In this document: positions 31,668 to 39,302 of the stretch, piece after piece
How the letters are laid out: the number at the start of each line of letters is the position of its first letter
Numbering within the stretch: the first letter of the stretch is position 1
Virus record (IMG/VR): IMGVR_UViG_3300017963_000188
Span: 1 to 64,000 of that record
Strand: one strand, 5' to 3'
Source: a virus
DNA: 64,000 bases
Made by a program: the position numbers and the translations under genes
The notes under the pieces: model-generated
What the model was told of the DNA's origin: nothing
The model's database searches: none
Seen by the model: only the letters and a program-made list of their open reading frames with translations

Positions 31668-31968
31668 ATGATATCACAAGGACTTAGACGTGGTGATGTT
31701 TATATCTTTCCCTCCAGAAGAACTCCCTGAATTATCTGAACAATTGAAACATGGTTATATCTTCACCACTCGGGTCATGGAAGAGATTGGAAAGTATCGA
31801 CCCGGAATGGTGGTAGATTCTCCTATGGGGACCCTTCAGGTTATAACAGTATCATTGCTCCCACACATCACTTTCCATCCCTTCTATGAAGAGCTTACAG
31901 TGTCACAACGGGATTTGATAGGTGATGGGGAGATGGAACTGATTAGACTTGTCTCTTATAGATCCTGA
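31668..31968 (+). CDS. ASCH-like small protein read through an apparent +1 frameshift
   Basis: AGGGGGTGTT precedes ATG 31668, which opens MISQGLRRGDVYIFP but stops at 31730 in that frame. A +1 shift at TTT CCC T (about 31107 in residue order, bases 31707-31713) joins it to FPPEELPELSEQLKHGYIFTTRV..GRYRPGMVVDSP-type sequence running to 31968. The second frame alone starts at GTG 31690 with no good ribosome binding site. The fused protein (about 100 aa) looks like a small ASCH-like phage protein. Mutation, sequencing error or programmed shifting are all possible. Confidence 0.5.
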
Positions 31969-32506
31969 AGTAATCATGAATCCCCATATGTTGTGGGATA
32001 TGAATGGTTTTTAAGACTTCCCATTGTGATTCAAGAAGGTGGGAAAAAGCATCATTAGCGGTGCATCCACCCCAGCCCTCACCGACAAAGATGAAGTATT
32101 GACCTGTATATTTCTTGAGAGCATAGAATGCCCATGGCTTATCGTAATCAGGCCAGATCATCATAAGGGTATGGTCAAGATACTTTTCAATAGCATCTTC
32201 AGCACAGATGATTTCAGGACTGAGCCAGAGGTGACCACCCTTTACTTGTGGGAAGTAGTTGTGGTGTTTATCCACAATATCTGTGGGGATTATATCAACT
32301 CCCCTTTCTCGTAGCTCATATGCCCAGTATCCGTTACCAGCACCAACTTCAAGGATGGGACTATGTTCAGCAATGGCAGTGAAACATTCTTCTGTAGGGA
32401 TAGCAAATGAGAAGAGACTTCTCATTGAATCCATAGCTTTCCAGTCTTTAGCAGTGATTCTTTGTCCGAGTCCCAGATTGATGTATGCGGTATGGTATCG
32501 AGACAT
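31943..32506 (-). CDS. SAM-dependent methyltransferase-like protein
   Basis: 187 aa from ATG 32506, which overlaps the stop of the gene before it (TAATG). SPILEVGAGNGYWAYEL is motif I, and IIPTDIV follows where strand 2 should end. MMIWPDY sits near the usual motif IV position. Substrate unknown. Its 3' end overlaps the convergent plus-strand gene by 26 nt. Confidence 0.7.
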   Translation of the reverse strand: MSRYHTAYINLGLGQRITAKDWKAMDSMRSLFSFAIPTEECFTAIAEHSPILEVGAGNGYWAYELRERGVDIIPTDIVDKHHNYFPQVKGGHLWLSPEIICAEDAIEKYLDHTLMMIWPDYDKPWAFYALKKYTGQYFIFVGEGWGGCTANDAFSHLLESQWEVLKTIHIPQHMGIHDYFRIYKRQV

Positions 32507-32766
32507 TACCCTACCTGTGTGATGAGTTTGGTCTTTGGGTCGAACCACCCATGAACCCTTTTGACACCCTCAGAGCCCAGGAGAGTGATATCGTAATGCC
32601 TCCACTCCTCAGGGGGTACATCAGCATTGGTCATGTAGGGTTTGACGTACCTAGACCGTTCTCCGGTGTAGCAGGAGCCGTGGATGGTCCCACACCCTGA
32701 GCAGCGGTACATTTGGGTTCCGATTTCTTCTTGAGCTTTGTAGTTGGCATTACAGAGTGGGCACAT
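32506..32766 (-). CDS. Zinc-ribbon protein
   Basis: 86 aa. CPLC near the N-terminus and CSGCGTIHGSC form a ribbon; the C-terminal part (YDITLLGSEGVKRVHGWFD) is conserved-looking. AGAGGAG precedes the ATG. Forms a two-gene unit with the methyltransferase-like gene. Confidence 0.7.
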   Translation of the reverse strand: MCPLCNANYKAQEEIGTQMYRCSGCGTIHGSCYTGERSRYVKPYMTNADVPPEEWRHYDITLLGSEGVKRVHGWFDPKTKLITQVG

Positions 32767-32800
32767 ATCGTCTCCTCTCTTGGAGGGTTAGTGTTACTAC

Positions 32801-32829
32801 TCTATACCGAGACTTTTCAGATTTTTAAA
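32801..32829 (-). promoter_or_regulatory. Phage-type promoter (minus strand)
   Basis: Minus strand: TTTAAA (32824-32829), 17 bp ending CTCGG, TATAGA (32801-32806). Drives the 32766 to 31943 pair. Confidence 0.8.
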
Positions 32830-32848
32830 TATTAAAAGGTGGGGGAGG

Positions 32849-32931
32849 TGAAAAAAAAGTTTCAGAAAAATAATATATATACTGGTTGATAGGTGTTGAT
32901 AGGTGAAAAAAAGTTCCAAGAAAATAATATA
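32849..32931. repeat. Imperfect tandem repeat, AT-rich
   Basis: GGTGAAAAAAAAGTTTCAG..AATAATATAT occurs twice about 50 bp apart (with TTCCAAG in the second copy), separated by a doubled TTGATAGGTG. It lies between divergent promoters. Could be DNA-bending or origin-like sequence. Confidence 0.45.
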
Positions 32932-32970
32932 TCTAGGGACCTGATTAGAATCAAAAAATAATCTCTACGG

Positions 32971-32976
32971 TATAAT
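32971..32976 (+). promoter_or_regulatory. Promoter -10 of the operator-controlled block
   Basis: CTACGG-TATAAT at 32971-32976 has the usual bases before the -10. The -35 position (GAATCA) is poor. Five palindromic operators follow downstream. Confidence 0.5.
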
Positions 32977-33010
32977 ATAATGGGGTTATGGAGCTGAAAG
33001 GAGTCATTGA

Positions 33011-33140
33011 ATTTCACGAGAAATAGTCTAGAGTGTTCTAGATAATTTCCCGTGAAATTAAGAAGGGTCATAGACAATTCCACGGGAAATAAAGTATAGT
33101 GTCTTAACCCATTTCCCGTGAAATACATTTCCCGTGAAAT
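33011..33140. promoter_or_regulatory. Array of five palindromic operators
   Basis: Variants of ATTTCCCGTGAAAT at 33011-33024, 33045-33058, 33077-33090, 33111-33124 and 33127-33140. Centre spacings are 34, 32, 34 and 16 bp, close to whole helical turns. They sit between the promoter at 32971 and the first gene at 33152. This looks like a cooperative repressor or activator site for the 33152-36885 operon. Confidence 0.75.
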
Positions 33141-33151
33141 AGGGAGGAGCA

Positions 33152-33406
33152 ATGTGGAAAACAGGATCAATAATCTTGAAGCCAAGATATGCAAATGACC
33201 ATACTCTGTTGGTGGATGAGCTTTCAGAACTGGCTAGCTATGCTTCAAAGCAATCGTACAGTTCTGAACTGAGTCCTGAGCAAAGGGAGTGGTGGAGAGG
33301 TAGGAGTGGGGGTATCAATAGTGCAATCAAACTCCTGATTGATCCGAATCATGACCTAGAAGAGCTGAAGACAGCAAGCTGGCCTTCAGATATAGTGCTG
33401 AAATGA
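33152..33406 (+). CDS. Hypothetical protein, first gene of the operator-controlled operon
   Basis: 84 aa, GGGAGG upstream and directly behind the last operator. Contains SPEQREWWRGRSGGINSAIKLL; no family recognised. 4-nt overlap with the next gene. Confidence 0.7.
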   Translation: MWKTGSIILKPRYANDHTLLVDELSELASYASKQSYSSELSPEQREWWRGRSGGINSAIKLLIDPNHDLEELKTASWPSDIVLK

Positions 33407-33618
33407 AGCTGAATCTTGTAGGAGACTGGACTTTATGTCCCCCTGCCTGTCAGGAAAAGGTGGTGAGGATACATTTGGGTATGATAGAGCTGTTGAGACA
33501 AGCCCAGCCCAGGATGAGTAAGAGATGGGGTAGGGAGGCTGAAGAACTGATAAAAGAAGGAGAAGAGCTATGTTTGACGGGAAAACATACGAACCTGAAC
33601 ATGACAGAGCCCGGTTAA
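33403..33618 (+). CDS. Hypothetical small protein
   Basis: 71 aa, ATGA overlap upstream and a 49-nt overlap with the next gene. Helical, basic; unrecognised. Confidence 0.6.
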   Translation: MKLNLVGDWTLCPPACQEKVVRIHLGMIELLRQAQPRMSKRWGREAEELIKEGEELCLTGKHTNLNMTEPG

Positions 33619-33989
33619 GTACCCAGCTTGATCGTGTGAAGGACTACATGAAGGACCAGGAGTGGCATGACATAGAAGAGATACGGAACATAGCAGGGGG
33701 TACAAGTCAGAGCATTAGTGCTAGGATACGTGACCTTCGTAAGCCTAAGTTTGGGGGGTGGGTCATTGACCGTAGGAGGGTAGGGAACAAGAAGAGGGGT
33801 TTGTTCCAGTATCGTATGACGGGGGAGCAAATCAAGACTCAGGTGATGATAGGGACCAAGAAGGTGAGGGAGGGGGTGGATAAGGGACGTGTCAGAAACT
33901 TGGAGAAGTTGATACGAGAAGCAGCTCCATACATGGATGAGAAGTGGAATCAAAGAGCTTGTAGAGCCTTGGGAGTGTTGTTTTTATGA
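33570..33989 (+). CDS. Winged-helix-like phage DNA-binding protein
   Basis: 139 aa. FDGKTYEPEHDRARLSTQLDRVKDYM, then EWHDIEEIRNIA..SQSISARIRDLRK and a wing-like GGWVIDRRRVG..GLFQYR. This is a wHTH pattern common in phages. A candidate binder of the upstream operators; inference. Confidence 0.7.
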   Translation: MFDGKTYEPEHDRARLSTQLDRVKDYMKDQEWHDIEEIRNIAGGTSQSISARIRDLRKPKFGGWVIDRRRVGNKKRGLFQYRMTGEQIKTQVMIGTKKVREGVDKGRVRNLEKLIREAAPYMDEKWNQRACRALGVLFL

Positions 33990-34207
33990 AACTATACTTG
34001 GCAAAATGGATAGGAGAGAGGGGGTGGAGACAAGAAAGCCATTGGACCACATCTTTGAGGGAGGCTGAACGTGCCTTGGAGCTTCATGAAGATGTATCTC
34101 AGGCAAGTATTGACGTTATAGAATTCCATCCTGATCCTAGAACGGTATGTGAACTTTTGAATGGGTATACAGGAAATGTAGAGGTAGAACATACCAAGTA
34201 TAAGTAG
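33986..34207 (+). CDS. Hypothetical small protein
   Basis: 73 aa, ATGA overlap with the winged-helix gene. Alpha/beta-like; unrecognised. Confidence 0.6.
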   Translation: MKLYLAKWIGERGWRQESHWTTSLREAERALELHEDVSQASIDVIEFHPDPRTVCELLNGYTGNVEVEHTKYK

Positions 34208-34216
34208 AGTTAGATC

Positions 34217-34540
34217 ATGTCTATTATAGTTGAGGGAGAGAAAGATATTTTCACGATACGATCTGAACCCAAGGTGATAGTGGAACGTGCAGTTTCATTT
34301 ACCTGCTGCGGTATTCCTGTGGGATCTATTGATGCTACCTATGACTTCTCTGATCTTCCTCCTGAGCTTCATTCCATGGCTATTCAAACTGTTCTTCAAC
34401 GGTCTATGAACATCTGTTTACCCTATGATTTCTTACCTCCCAGTCATGAGGTGAGGCAAAGGATGGAAGCTAAGATTAATAGGGAAAGGGATGAGGCAAG
34501 AAAGAAACTGAAACAAAGGAAATGGTGGAGGTTTTGGTAA
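34217..34540 (+). CDS. Hypothetical protein
   Basis: 107 aa, beta-rich N-terminal half with CCGIPVG and a strongly basic C-terminal helix ending RKWWRFW. Its stop overlaps the next ATG (TAATG). Confidence 0.6.
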   Translation: MSIIVEGEKDIFTIRSEPKVIVERAVSFTCCGIPVGSIDATYDFSDLPPELHSMAIQTVLQRSMNICLPYDFLPPSHEVRQRMEAKINRERDEARKKLKQRKWWRFW

Positions 34541-34809
34541 TGGACCCTAAGATGCCAAAGATAGATGAGCATCCCCTCAGGGATATTGAAGAGTTGAGTT
34601 GGGAGTGGGATATCTTGGAGACCAAGATCAAGGTTCTGAAAATCAGGATAGAGACAGCTACAAATCCTGCCTTTAACCGATATGATGAGATACCTGAACT
34701 CCTAGAGGTGCTGAGAGAAATCAACAATGTTTTGCACCCAGTTGTGCCAGACATTCCTTTTATGCTTCAGGGCTATGTGAAGAAATATAGGAGGTTTAGG
34801 AAGCTATGA
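34540..34809 (+). CDS. Hypothetical helical protein
   Basis: 89 aa from ATG 34540, 8 nt after GGAGG; ATG 34522 is in frame but overlaps that site. Charged helices; unrecognised. Confidence 0.6.
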   Translation: MDPKMPKIDEHPLRDIEELSWEWDILETKIKVLKIRIETATNPAFNRYDEIPELLEVLREINNVLHPVVPDIPFMLQGYVKKYRRFRKL

Positions 34810-35006
34810 GTTATATGAATGAACATGATCTAAAGCAGGCAAGGGAGCATTACTTTGCAGCGGGTGGTCTGGAGTCTGATATAGGTCCCAGGAATGACCC
34901 GACCTGGTATTGGAGAAGAGCAGCAAAACTCTGGAGAGAAAGAGCTGAACAAACCGAGAAGGAATGTACTTCAGCCTTTACCCCTCTGAGTGGGGAAAAG
35001 GAATGA
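34806..35006 (+). CDS. Hypothetical small protein
   Basis: 66 aa between two ATGA overlaps. Helical, Trp-rich middle (PTWYWRRAAKLWRERAEQ). Unrecognised. Confidence 0.6.
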   Translation: MSYMNEHDLKQAREHYFAAGGLESDIGPRNDPTWYWRRAAKLWRERAEQTEKECTSAFTPLSGEKE

Positions 35007-35182
35007 CTGAGCAAGAATTCATCGAGCAGTATAAGGATTCTCTTTATGACCTTCGAGAACTCACCGACCTGCTTTTAAAGCAAGTCGATGAGGGACCATT
35101 GAGATATCTGGCTGAACGGTATGAGCAAGCAGAAGAGGACATGTTCATGGCTCTGAAAGCTGAAGGATTCTTTGAGGATTAA
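35003..35182 (+). CDS. Hypothetical small helical protein
   Basis: 59 aa from ATG 35003 in an ATGA overlap with the previous stop. Acidic helices; unrecognised. Confidence 0.55.
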   Translation: MTEQEFIEQYKDSLYDLRELTDLLLKQVDEGPLRYLAERYEQAEEDMFMALKAEGFFED

Positions 35183-35183
35183 T

Positions 35184-35423
35184 ATGGTTGTCACTACCAT
35201 TGTTTGTGATGGGTGTGGGAATGAGGTTCAAGAAACAGGACCCTACACTACAAAAATCATGTATCGTAACAGACCTACCCCAGCCCATGTGATGCGTAAT
35301 TTTTTGCATACACAATATGGATGGGTTCAGAGGGGGCGTTATGATTACTGTAATGAATGTAAGGAGCATAAAGATGGACATAAGAGAGCTACAAAAGACG
35401 TTTATAGGGGCTGTCATTCTTGA
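35184..35423 (+). CDS. Small zinc-ribbon-like protein
   Basis: 79 aa from ATG 35184, GAGG upstream. CDGCGNEV and CNECKEH give a four-Cys ribbon. The 3' end overlaps the next gene by 50 nt. Confidence 0.6.
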   Translation: MVVTTIVCDGCGNEVQETGPYTTKIMYRNRPTPAHVMRNFLHTQYGWVQRGRYDYCNECKEHKDGHKRATKDVYRGCHS

Positions 35424-35868
35424 TGTTACGAGGTCTGAAAGGGACGAGTCGTTATGTGAATTCAAGATACTCCCTTCTGGAAGAGATGAGGGGGCAGTAG
35501 AATATGTGACTATACATGTTAGTGACATCATGGATTGTTGGTTGAGTAAAAGGAATTTTCTGGGACACTATTATGATGTTCAAGAGATGTTTAAGGCTGC
35601 ATGGGAACATACCGATAGATGTGAGGAGTGGCATGACGATGAAGGTGAAGGTGATGATTTTTACAATGAATTTACAATAGAGACTGACCCCTTAGCATTA
35701 GCTATAGAATTCAAATGTCCTTGTGGTCAAAAGTTTGGGGTAGCTTTAGCAGCAATCAAGCAAAGTGAGTATCGTGACTACTTCAAGCCTGAAAATCGTT
35801 GGAAGATAGCCAAGCATCTTTCTGGTTATATATCCTGCCCTGAAGATTTGGAGCGTTACAATGATTGA
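35374..35868 (+). CDS. Hypothetical acidic protein
   Basis: 164 aa from ATG 35374, 7 nt after AAGGAG; upstream in-frame ATGs at 35341 and 35317 lack such a site. Acidic middle (HDDEGEGDDFYN), then CPCGQKFG, which may bind metal with a distant Cys (YISCPED). Confidence 0.6.
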   Translation: MDIRELQKTFIGAVILDVTRSERDESLCEFKILPSGRDEGAVEYVTIHVSDIMDCWLSKRNFLGHYYDVQEMFKAAWEHTDRCEEWHDDEGEGDDFYNEFTIETDPLALAIEFKCPCGQKFGVALAAIKQSEYRDYFKPENRWKIAKHLSGYISCPEDLERYND

Positions 35869-36133
35869 TCCTCTAAAGGTACTAGGGCATCTCATAGATG
35901 GGAACTATGTAAGACTCAGAAATGGTGATGAGTATGGAATGACTAAGGATCATGATGTGGTGGTTAAGGCAGAGAAGGTGTGGTTAGCCCCACACCCTAA
36001 GGGAAAGAAACCTGGTTACAAAGAATGGGTATGGCTCCCTACCGACTACACGGTTGGTCAGTTCTTGAAGCTGTGTAAGGAAGGGGGTCAGTATTTAGAT
36101 CATAAACATGGACCATGGCAAGAGATAGAATGA
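35861..36133 (+). CDS. Hypothetical protein
   Basis: 90 aa, overlapping both neighbours. Small beta-like domain with basic loop (PHPKGKKPGYKEW). Unrecognised. Confidence 0.6.
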   Translation: MIDPLKVLGHLIDGNYVRLRNGDEYGMTKDHDVVVKAEKVWLAPHPKGKKPGYKEWVWLPTDYTVGQFLKLCKEGGQYLDHKHGPWQEIE

Positions 36134-36495
36134 AGATACAATTTTATACATGTGAATCAGATCTGGCTTTTCGTGACTGGCCTGTGCCTCCTAGAGTAGG
36201 TGATGGTATAAGGCTTGAAAAGGTAGATTACAGTGTGGTTGAGGTAAACTGGGGAGATCATGTAACAGGAACTGGTCAACCTATCAAGGATAGTCCCTGT
36301 GTTTCTGTTCAGGTTGAGCCATTGGTCCAGGAGCTAGAAGACAGGGATGGTCTTATTCTTCATCTATATGAAGCCTTGGAAGGTACCACCCCGGAACGTT
36401 GCATATGTGGGTGTGAACCGTGTTGTTGTGGCTATAAGTTGGGTCTTGACACTCTTGAGATGGCTAAGCCCTACTATCACAGACTGATAAGGTGA
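36130..36495 (+). CDS. Hypothetical Cys-rich-tail protein
   Basis: 121 aa from ATG 36130 (ATGA overlap). PRVGDGIRLEKVDYSVVEVNW is a beta-barrel-like pattern. The C-terminal CICGCEPCCCG clusters six cysteines. Confidence 0.6.
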   Translation: MKIQFYTCESDLAFRDWPVPPRVGDGIRLEKVDYSVVEVNWGDHVTGTGQPIKDSPCVSVQVEPLVQELEDRDGLILHLYEALEGTTPERCICGCEPCCCGYKLGLDTLEMAKPYYHRLIR

Positions 36496-36499
36496 TTTT

Positions 36500-36703
36500 A
36501 TGATATACGGATTATGCCCTAATTGTAAGAAGAGAGCTATTGAATATAGTCGTATGCCTGTAAAGGGTGAGTTGATAAGTAGTGAGTTGGTACTCAGAGC
36601 TGTGGGTGGGCCGAGACTTCAACCAAAGGAAAGATACCCCAAATGTCCTGAATGTGGGCATCAGTTTGAGAGCAATGATTTTCGGTTAGAATTAGTTGAT
36701 TAG
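36500..36703 (+). CDS. Small zinc-ribbon protein
   Basis: 67 aa. CPNCKKRA and CPECGHQF form a classical four-Cys ribbon. Unknown role. Confidence 0.65.
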   Translation: MIYGLCPNCKKRAIEYSRMPVKGELISSELVLRAVGGPRLQPKERYPKCPECGHQFESNDFRLELVD

Positions 36704-36717
36704 CTCCAGATATTGAT

Positions 36718-36885
36718 ATGGATTATTTCAGTGAATGGTGGGAAGAGACAAAAGCTGAACTAACTGTTCTTGTAATAGTGATGGTTCCTATCTTGATGTT
36801 CATAGGACTCAAAGCTATACAGGCTCAGTTCATTGAACGTAGACGGTACAAAAAGGAACTGAAACGTATCAGGAAAGAGCCCTAA
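36718..36885 (+). CDS. Small single-pass membrane protein
   Basis: 55 aa. An acidic N-terminus (DYFSEWWEETKAE) precedes a hydrophobic segment LTVLVIVMVPILMFIGL and a very basic tail (RRRYKKELKRIRK). Inside-positive topology expected. No strong ribosome binding site. Last gene of the plus block. Confidence 0.5.
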   Translation: MDYFSEWWEETKAELTVLVIVMVPILMFIGLKAIQAQFIERRRYKKELKRIRKEP

Positions 36886-36903
36886 TTTTTTTTGCATATA
36901 TAT

Positions 36904-37320
36904 TTAGAGTGAAGACCCGTTTTTATCCAACCACTTGTTGAACGCTTCATCGAAGATGCCCCAGGCTCGTACCTCGTCCCAGTGTTTTGATTGTCCATGA
37001 ATCATTCCTATGATCCAATATTTGAAGTTACCCTGGGATTGTATGGCACGACGAACCTTCAAACACATTTGACGTGCCGTTTCAGGATAGACCTGTGGTG
37101 ATAAGGTTTGAGCTATCTTTCTAAAGGTCCACCCCTGCATTCTCAGCTTAAAGGCTTCCCAATGTCTAGGATTTAACCCCCTCACCACTCCATAGTAGCA
37201 AACTATCTCTACGAAGTATTCCCACTCTGCTGTTACAACAATAGGATCTGATTGATGTTTTGATGGATGGTGCTTGATTGGTTTGAGTCGTTTAGCTAAT
37301 CTTTCGTATCGGTATTTCAT
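36904..37320 (-). CDS. HTH protein with sigma region 4-like helix
   Basis: 138 aa. NPRHWEAFKLRMQGWTFRKIAQTLSPQVYPETARQMCLKVRRA resembles sigma-70 region 4 or a LuxR-like HTH, with the turn at KIAQTL. No region 2 is present, so it is not a complete sigma factor. Possible transcription regulator; it lies beside the SANT-like and BRO-like genes. Confidence 0.6.
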   Translation of the reverse strand: MKYRYERLAKRLKPIKHHPSKHQSDPIVVTAEWEYFVEIVCYYGVVRGLNPRHWEAFKLRMQGWTFRKIAQTLSPQVYPETARQMCLKVRRAIQSQGNFKYWIIGMIHGQSKHWDEVRAWGIFDEAFNKWLDKNGSSL

Positions 37321-37369
37321 ATTTTATTTGTACCATGTCAAACCTCTTAAATCTCCTGCAATTTTTTGC

Positions 37370-38233
37370 TCATTTTCTTGCACCACGAGTCAGTTTGTAG
37401 TACCGACACTGTACCGAGTTTAGGCTACGTCCCAATTTTTTTGCCACAGCAACTAGATTAGGAAGACCCGTTTCGAGTCTTGACTCTATAGCCATGTCAA
37501 TTATGATTCTATCCTCTTCTGGAGTGTATTTACGTTTCCTATCCTTCTTTACTTCCACCCCATCCCAGATCCCATTGGCTACGTCTCGTATCCGTTTCGA
37601 GTCTTTGAGGTTCGTGTGTGGATTGTCCAATATGGCTTGGGCTATCTCCTTTACCCCCTTCTCTGTCAATCTGCGGTCACGGTAAGAGATTCGTTTCCAA
37701 TACCTGTGTACGGTCTGGTAGCTCACCCCCAGGACCTGAGCAGCTCTGGTGAAGTTCCATCTCTGGTCTTTCCAACGACGACCCAATTTAGAGGCACGTT
37801 GACATATCGCTGCTTTGGACCGATTGAATTCATCTGCTATATCATCCAGCTCTTTCCACTCCAACCTATCCAGCATCATCCAATCATCTTGTTTTTTCCA
37901 TTTCCTATTTGGAGCTTCGACCCACCCATTTTTTTCGCATACACTTTGTATTGCCTTAGGTGTCCGGTCCAGTTTCTCTGCTATCTCTTTATTGCTGTAG
38001 CCTTGGAGTCTATAAATAAGTACCAGTTCCAGTTCATTATCGGTCCATCTTCTACCAGCTTTCTGGACCCATCTTTTTTTTCTGCATCTGGTAAGTATGG
38101 CTGCCTTGGTTCGATTCAGTTTTTTAGCAATCTTCTCACGATCCACCCCACGTTCAATTAGTGACTTGAGTAGTCTATCTTCAGTTTCGGTCCAAGGTCT
38201 TCTGAGACTCTCTTTGAACTTTCGTTTCGTCAT
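37370..38233 (-). CDS. Myb/SANT-like multi-HTH protein (paralogue of 5285)
   Basis: 287 aa, very basic. SANT-like units with R-x-x-A-A/I recognition patterns occur at about 13-52 (WTETEDRLLKSL..TKAAILTRC), 63-103 (WTDNELELVL..TPKAIQSVC), 111-145 (WMMLDRLEW..SKAAICQRA) and near the C-terminus (TPEEDRIIIDM..LNSVQCRYY). The block AQAILDNP..KDSKRIRDVANGIWDGVE matches the C-terminus of the 5285 protein. Likely DNA-binding regulator. Confidence 0.75.
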   Translation of the reverse strand: MTKRKFKESLRRPWTETEDRLLKSLIERGVDREKIAKKLNRTKAAILTRCRKKRWVQKAGRRWTDNELELVLIYRLQGYSNKEIAEKLDRTPKAIQSVCEKNGWVEAPNRKWKKQDDWMMLDRLEWKELDDIADEFNRSKAAICQRASKLGRRWKDQRWNFTRAAQVLGVSYQTVHRYWKRISYRDRRLTEKGVKEIAQAILDNPHTNLKDSKRIRDVANGIWDGVEVKKDRKRKYTPEEDRIIIDMAIESRLETGLPNLVAVAKKLGRSLNSVQCRYYKLTRGARK

Positions 38234-38280
38234 GGTCTATAATACCATGATTGGAAATGTTTGGGGAATGTCTGGAAAGT

Positions 38281-39207
38281 TTAGACACGATTCTTAGGCT
38301 GGGAAGTCTGGTAGATGTTAGACATCATATACATGTCACGGTTCTGCTTCTTCAGACGCTCGATTTCAGCATCCTTTTCTTTGATGATCTGGTCTTTCTC
38401 TTTTGATTCCTTACCCATCTCGTAGACTTGATTCAGAACAGCAGCCATATCACAACCCTGGCTTTTCTCTGACATTTCAGCTTTGACCAGACCAACCTGG
38501 ATCTCGACCATTGCCTGGGTCAGCCAACGACGGAACATTGGAGCCCTCTTCATGGTGGAAGTGCTGCAAATTTCAATGGCACCGACCAGGTTGAATCCGA
38601 CCACGTTACGTTCTTTACCATCCTTTGTGATGGTAGGGACCAGACAACTGTAACCTTCCAGTTTCTGACGAGTCACGATATTTGAAATACTCCGCTTCGG
38701 GTCTTTGTATCCCAACGCTTTCCCGAGCTGTTCACGAGTCACGATGGGATTTTGATTCTCAGCATACATACAGATGCTGTGATTGCCATACATCTTGGTG
38801 CCTGCCAGAGAATATCCGTTGGTAGGGACCAGATCGGTAACCACTTCTGCCTCAACAACCTCAGGCTCAACAACCTCAGGCTCAACAACCTCAGGCTCAA
38901 CAACCTCAGGTTTGGGCATAGGTTCGGGTTTGGATTCAGGTTTGGGCTCAGGTTTGGACAGATAGTTCTCCTCGAACACCATCATATCATCAGCGATGGA
39001 TTCGGTTTTGTGAGCCAGCTTCTTTCCGAACTTATCCACCATCTCACAGACCCCTTCCATGGACACAACCCTCTCCCCTGCATCTTTCCAGACACATTCA
39101 GGAGAGAGCTTCTGAGCTACTGTGGTCGGTGAATAGGTGGAACCGATAGCTTTGATGAGATTCTTCAGGTTGACTACCACGAATCCTCTTGAGACTTGAA
39201 ATTTCAT
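38281..39207 (-). CDS. BRO-like regulator with PEVVE repeats and coiled coil
   Basis: 308 aa. N-terminal domain (1-75) with HTH-like pattern, an acidic linker with KPEPKPE and four tandem copies of EVVEP (about 100-122, from 15-bp DNA repeats), a BRO-N-like core (150-235: VTREQLGKALGYKDPKRSISNIV..LVGAIEIC..FRRWLTQAMVEI) and a coiled coil (265-295). Its plan matches the 25815 protein. A strong promoter precedes it. Confidence 0.75.
   Translation of the reverse strand: MKFQVSRGFVVVNLKNLIKAIGSTYSPTTVAQKLSPECVWKDAGERVVSMEGVCEMVDKFGKKLAHKTESIADDMMVFEENYLSKPEPKPESKPEPMPKPEVVEPEVVEPEVVEPEVVEAEVVTDLVPTNGYSLAGTKMYGNHSICMYAENQNPIVTREQLGKALGYKDPKRSISNIVTRQKLEGYSCLVPTITKDGKERNVVGFNLVGAIEICSTSTMKRAPMFRRWLTQAMVEIQVGLVKAEMSEKSQGCDMAAVLNQVYEMGKESKEKDQIIKEKDAEIERLKKQNRDMYMMSNIYQTSQPKNRV
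38840..38912 (-). repeat. 15-bp tandem repeats inside the BRO-like gene
   Basis: The unit CAACCTCAGGCTCAA (plus strand) is repeated about four times in frame, giving the EVVEP linker. Length may vary between related phages by slippage. Confidence 0.75.
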
Positions 39208-39225
39208 ATCGTCACCTCCTATGAC

Positions 39226-39254
39226 TCTATACTGAAACTTTTCGGATTTTTAAA
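39226..39254 (-). promoter_or_regulatory. Phage-type promoter (minus strand) for the BRO-like gene
   Basis: Minus strand: TTTAAA (39249-39254), 17 bp ending TTTCAG, TATAGA (39226-39231), then AGGAGG 6 bp later. Confidence 0.85.
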
Positions 39255-39302
39255 TTTTTATATCTTGGAAGGTTAAATTTTTTTGCCGTGTAATATTAGA
39301 TG

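Noticed and set aside
32862-33194. 110-aa minus-strand ORF across the operator array
   Set aside because: It runs through the palindromic operators and AT-rich repeats, has low-complexity hydrophobic composition, no ribosome binding site and overlaps the first gene of the plus operon.
37616-38161. 181-aa plus-strand ORF
   Set aside because: Antisense shadow of the SANT-like gene, rich in Phe, Ser and Pro as expected for the complement of a basic protein.
38840-38912. CRISPR-like short repeats
   Set aside because: The 15-bp repeats are contiguous and in frame, coding the EVVEP linker; there are no spacers.
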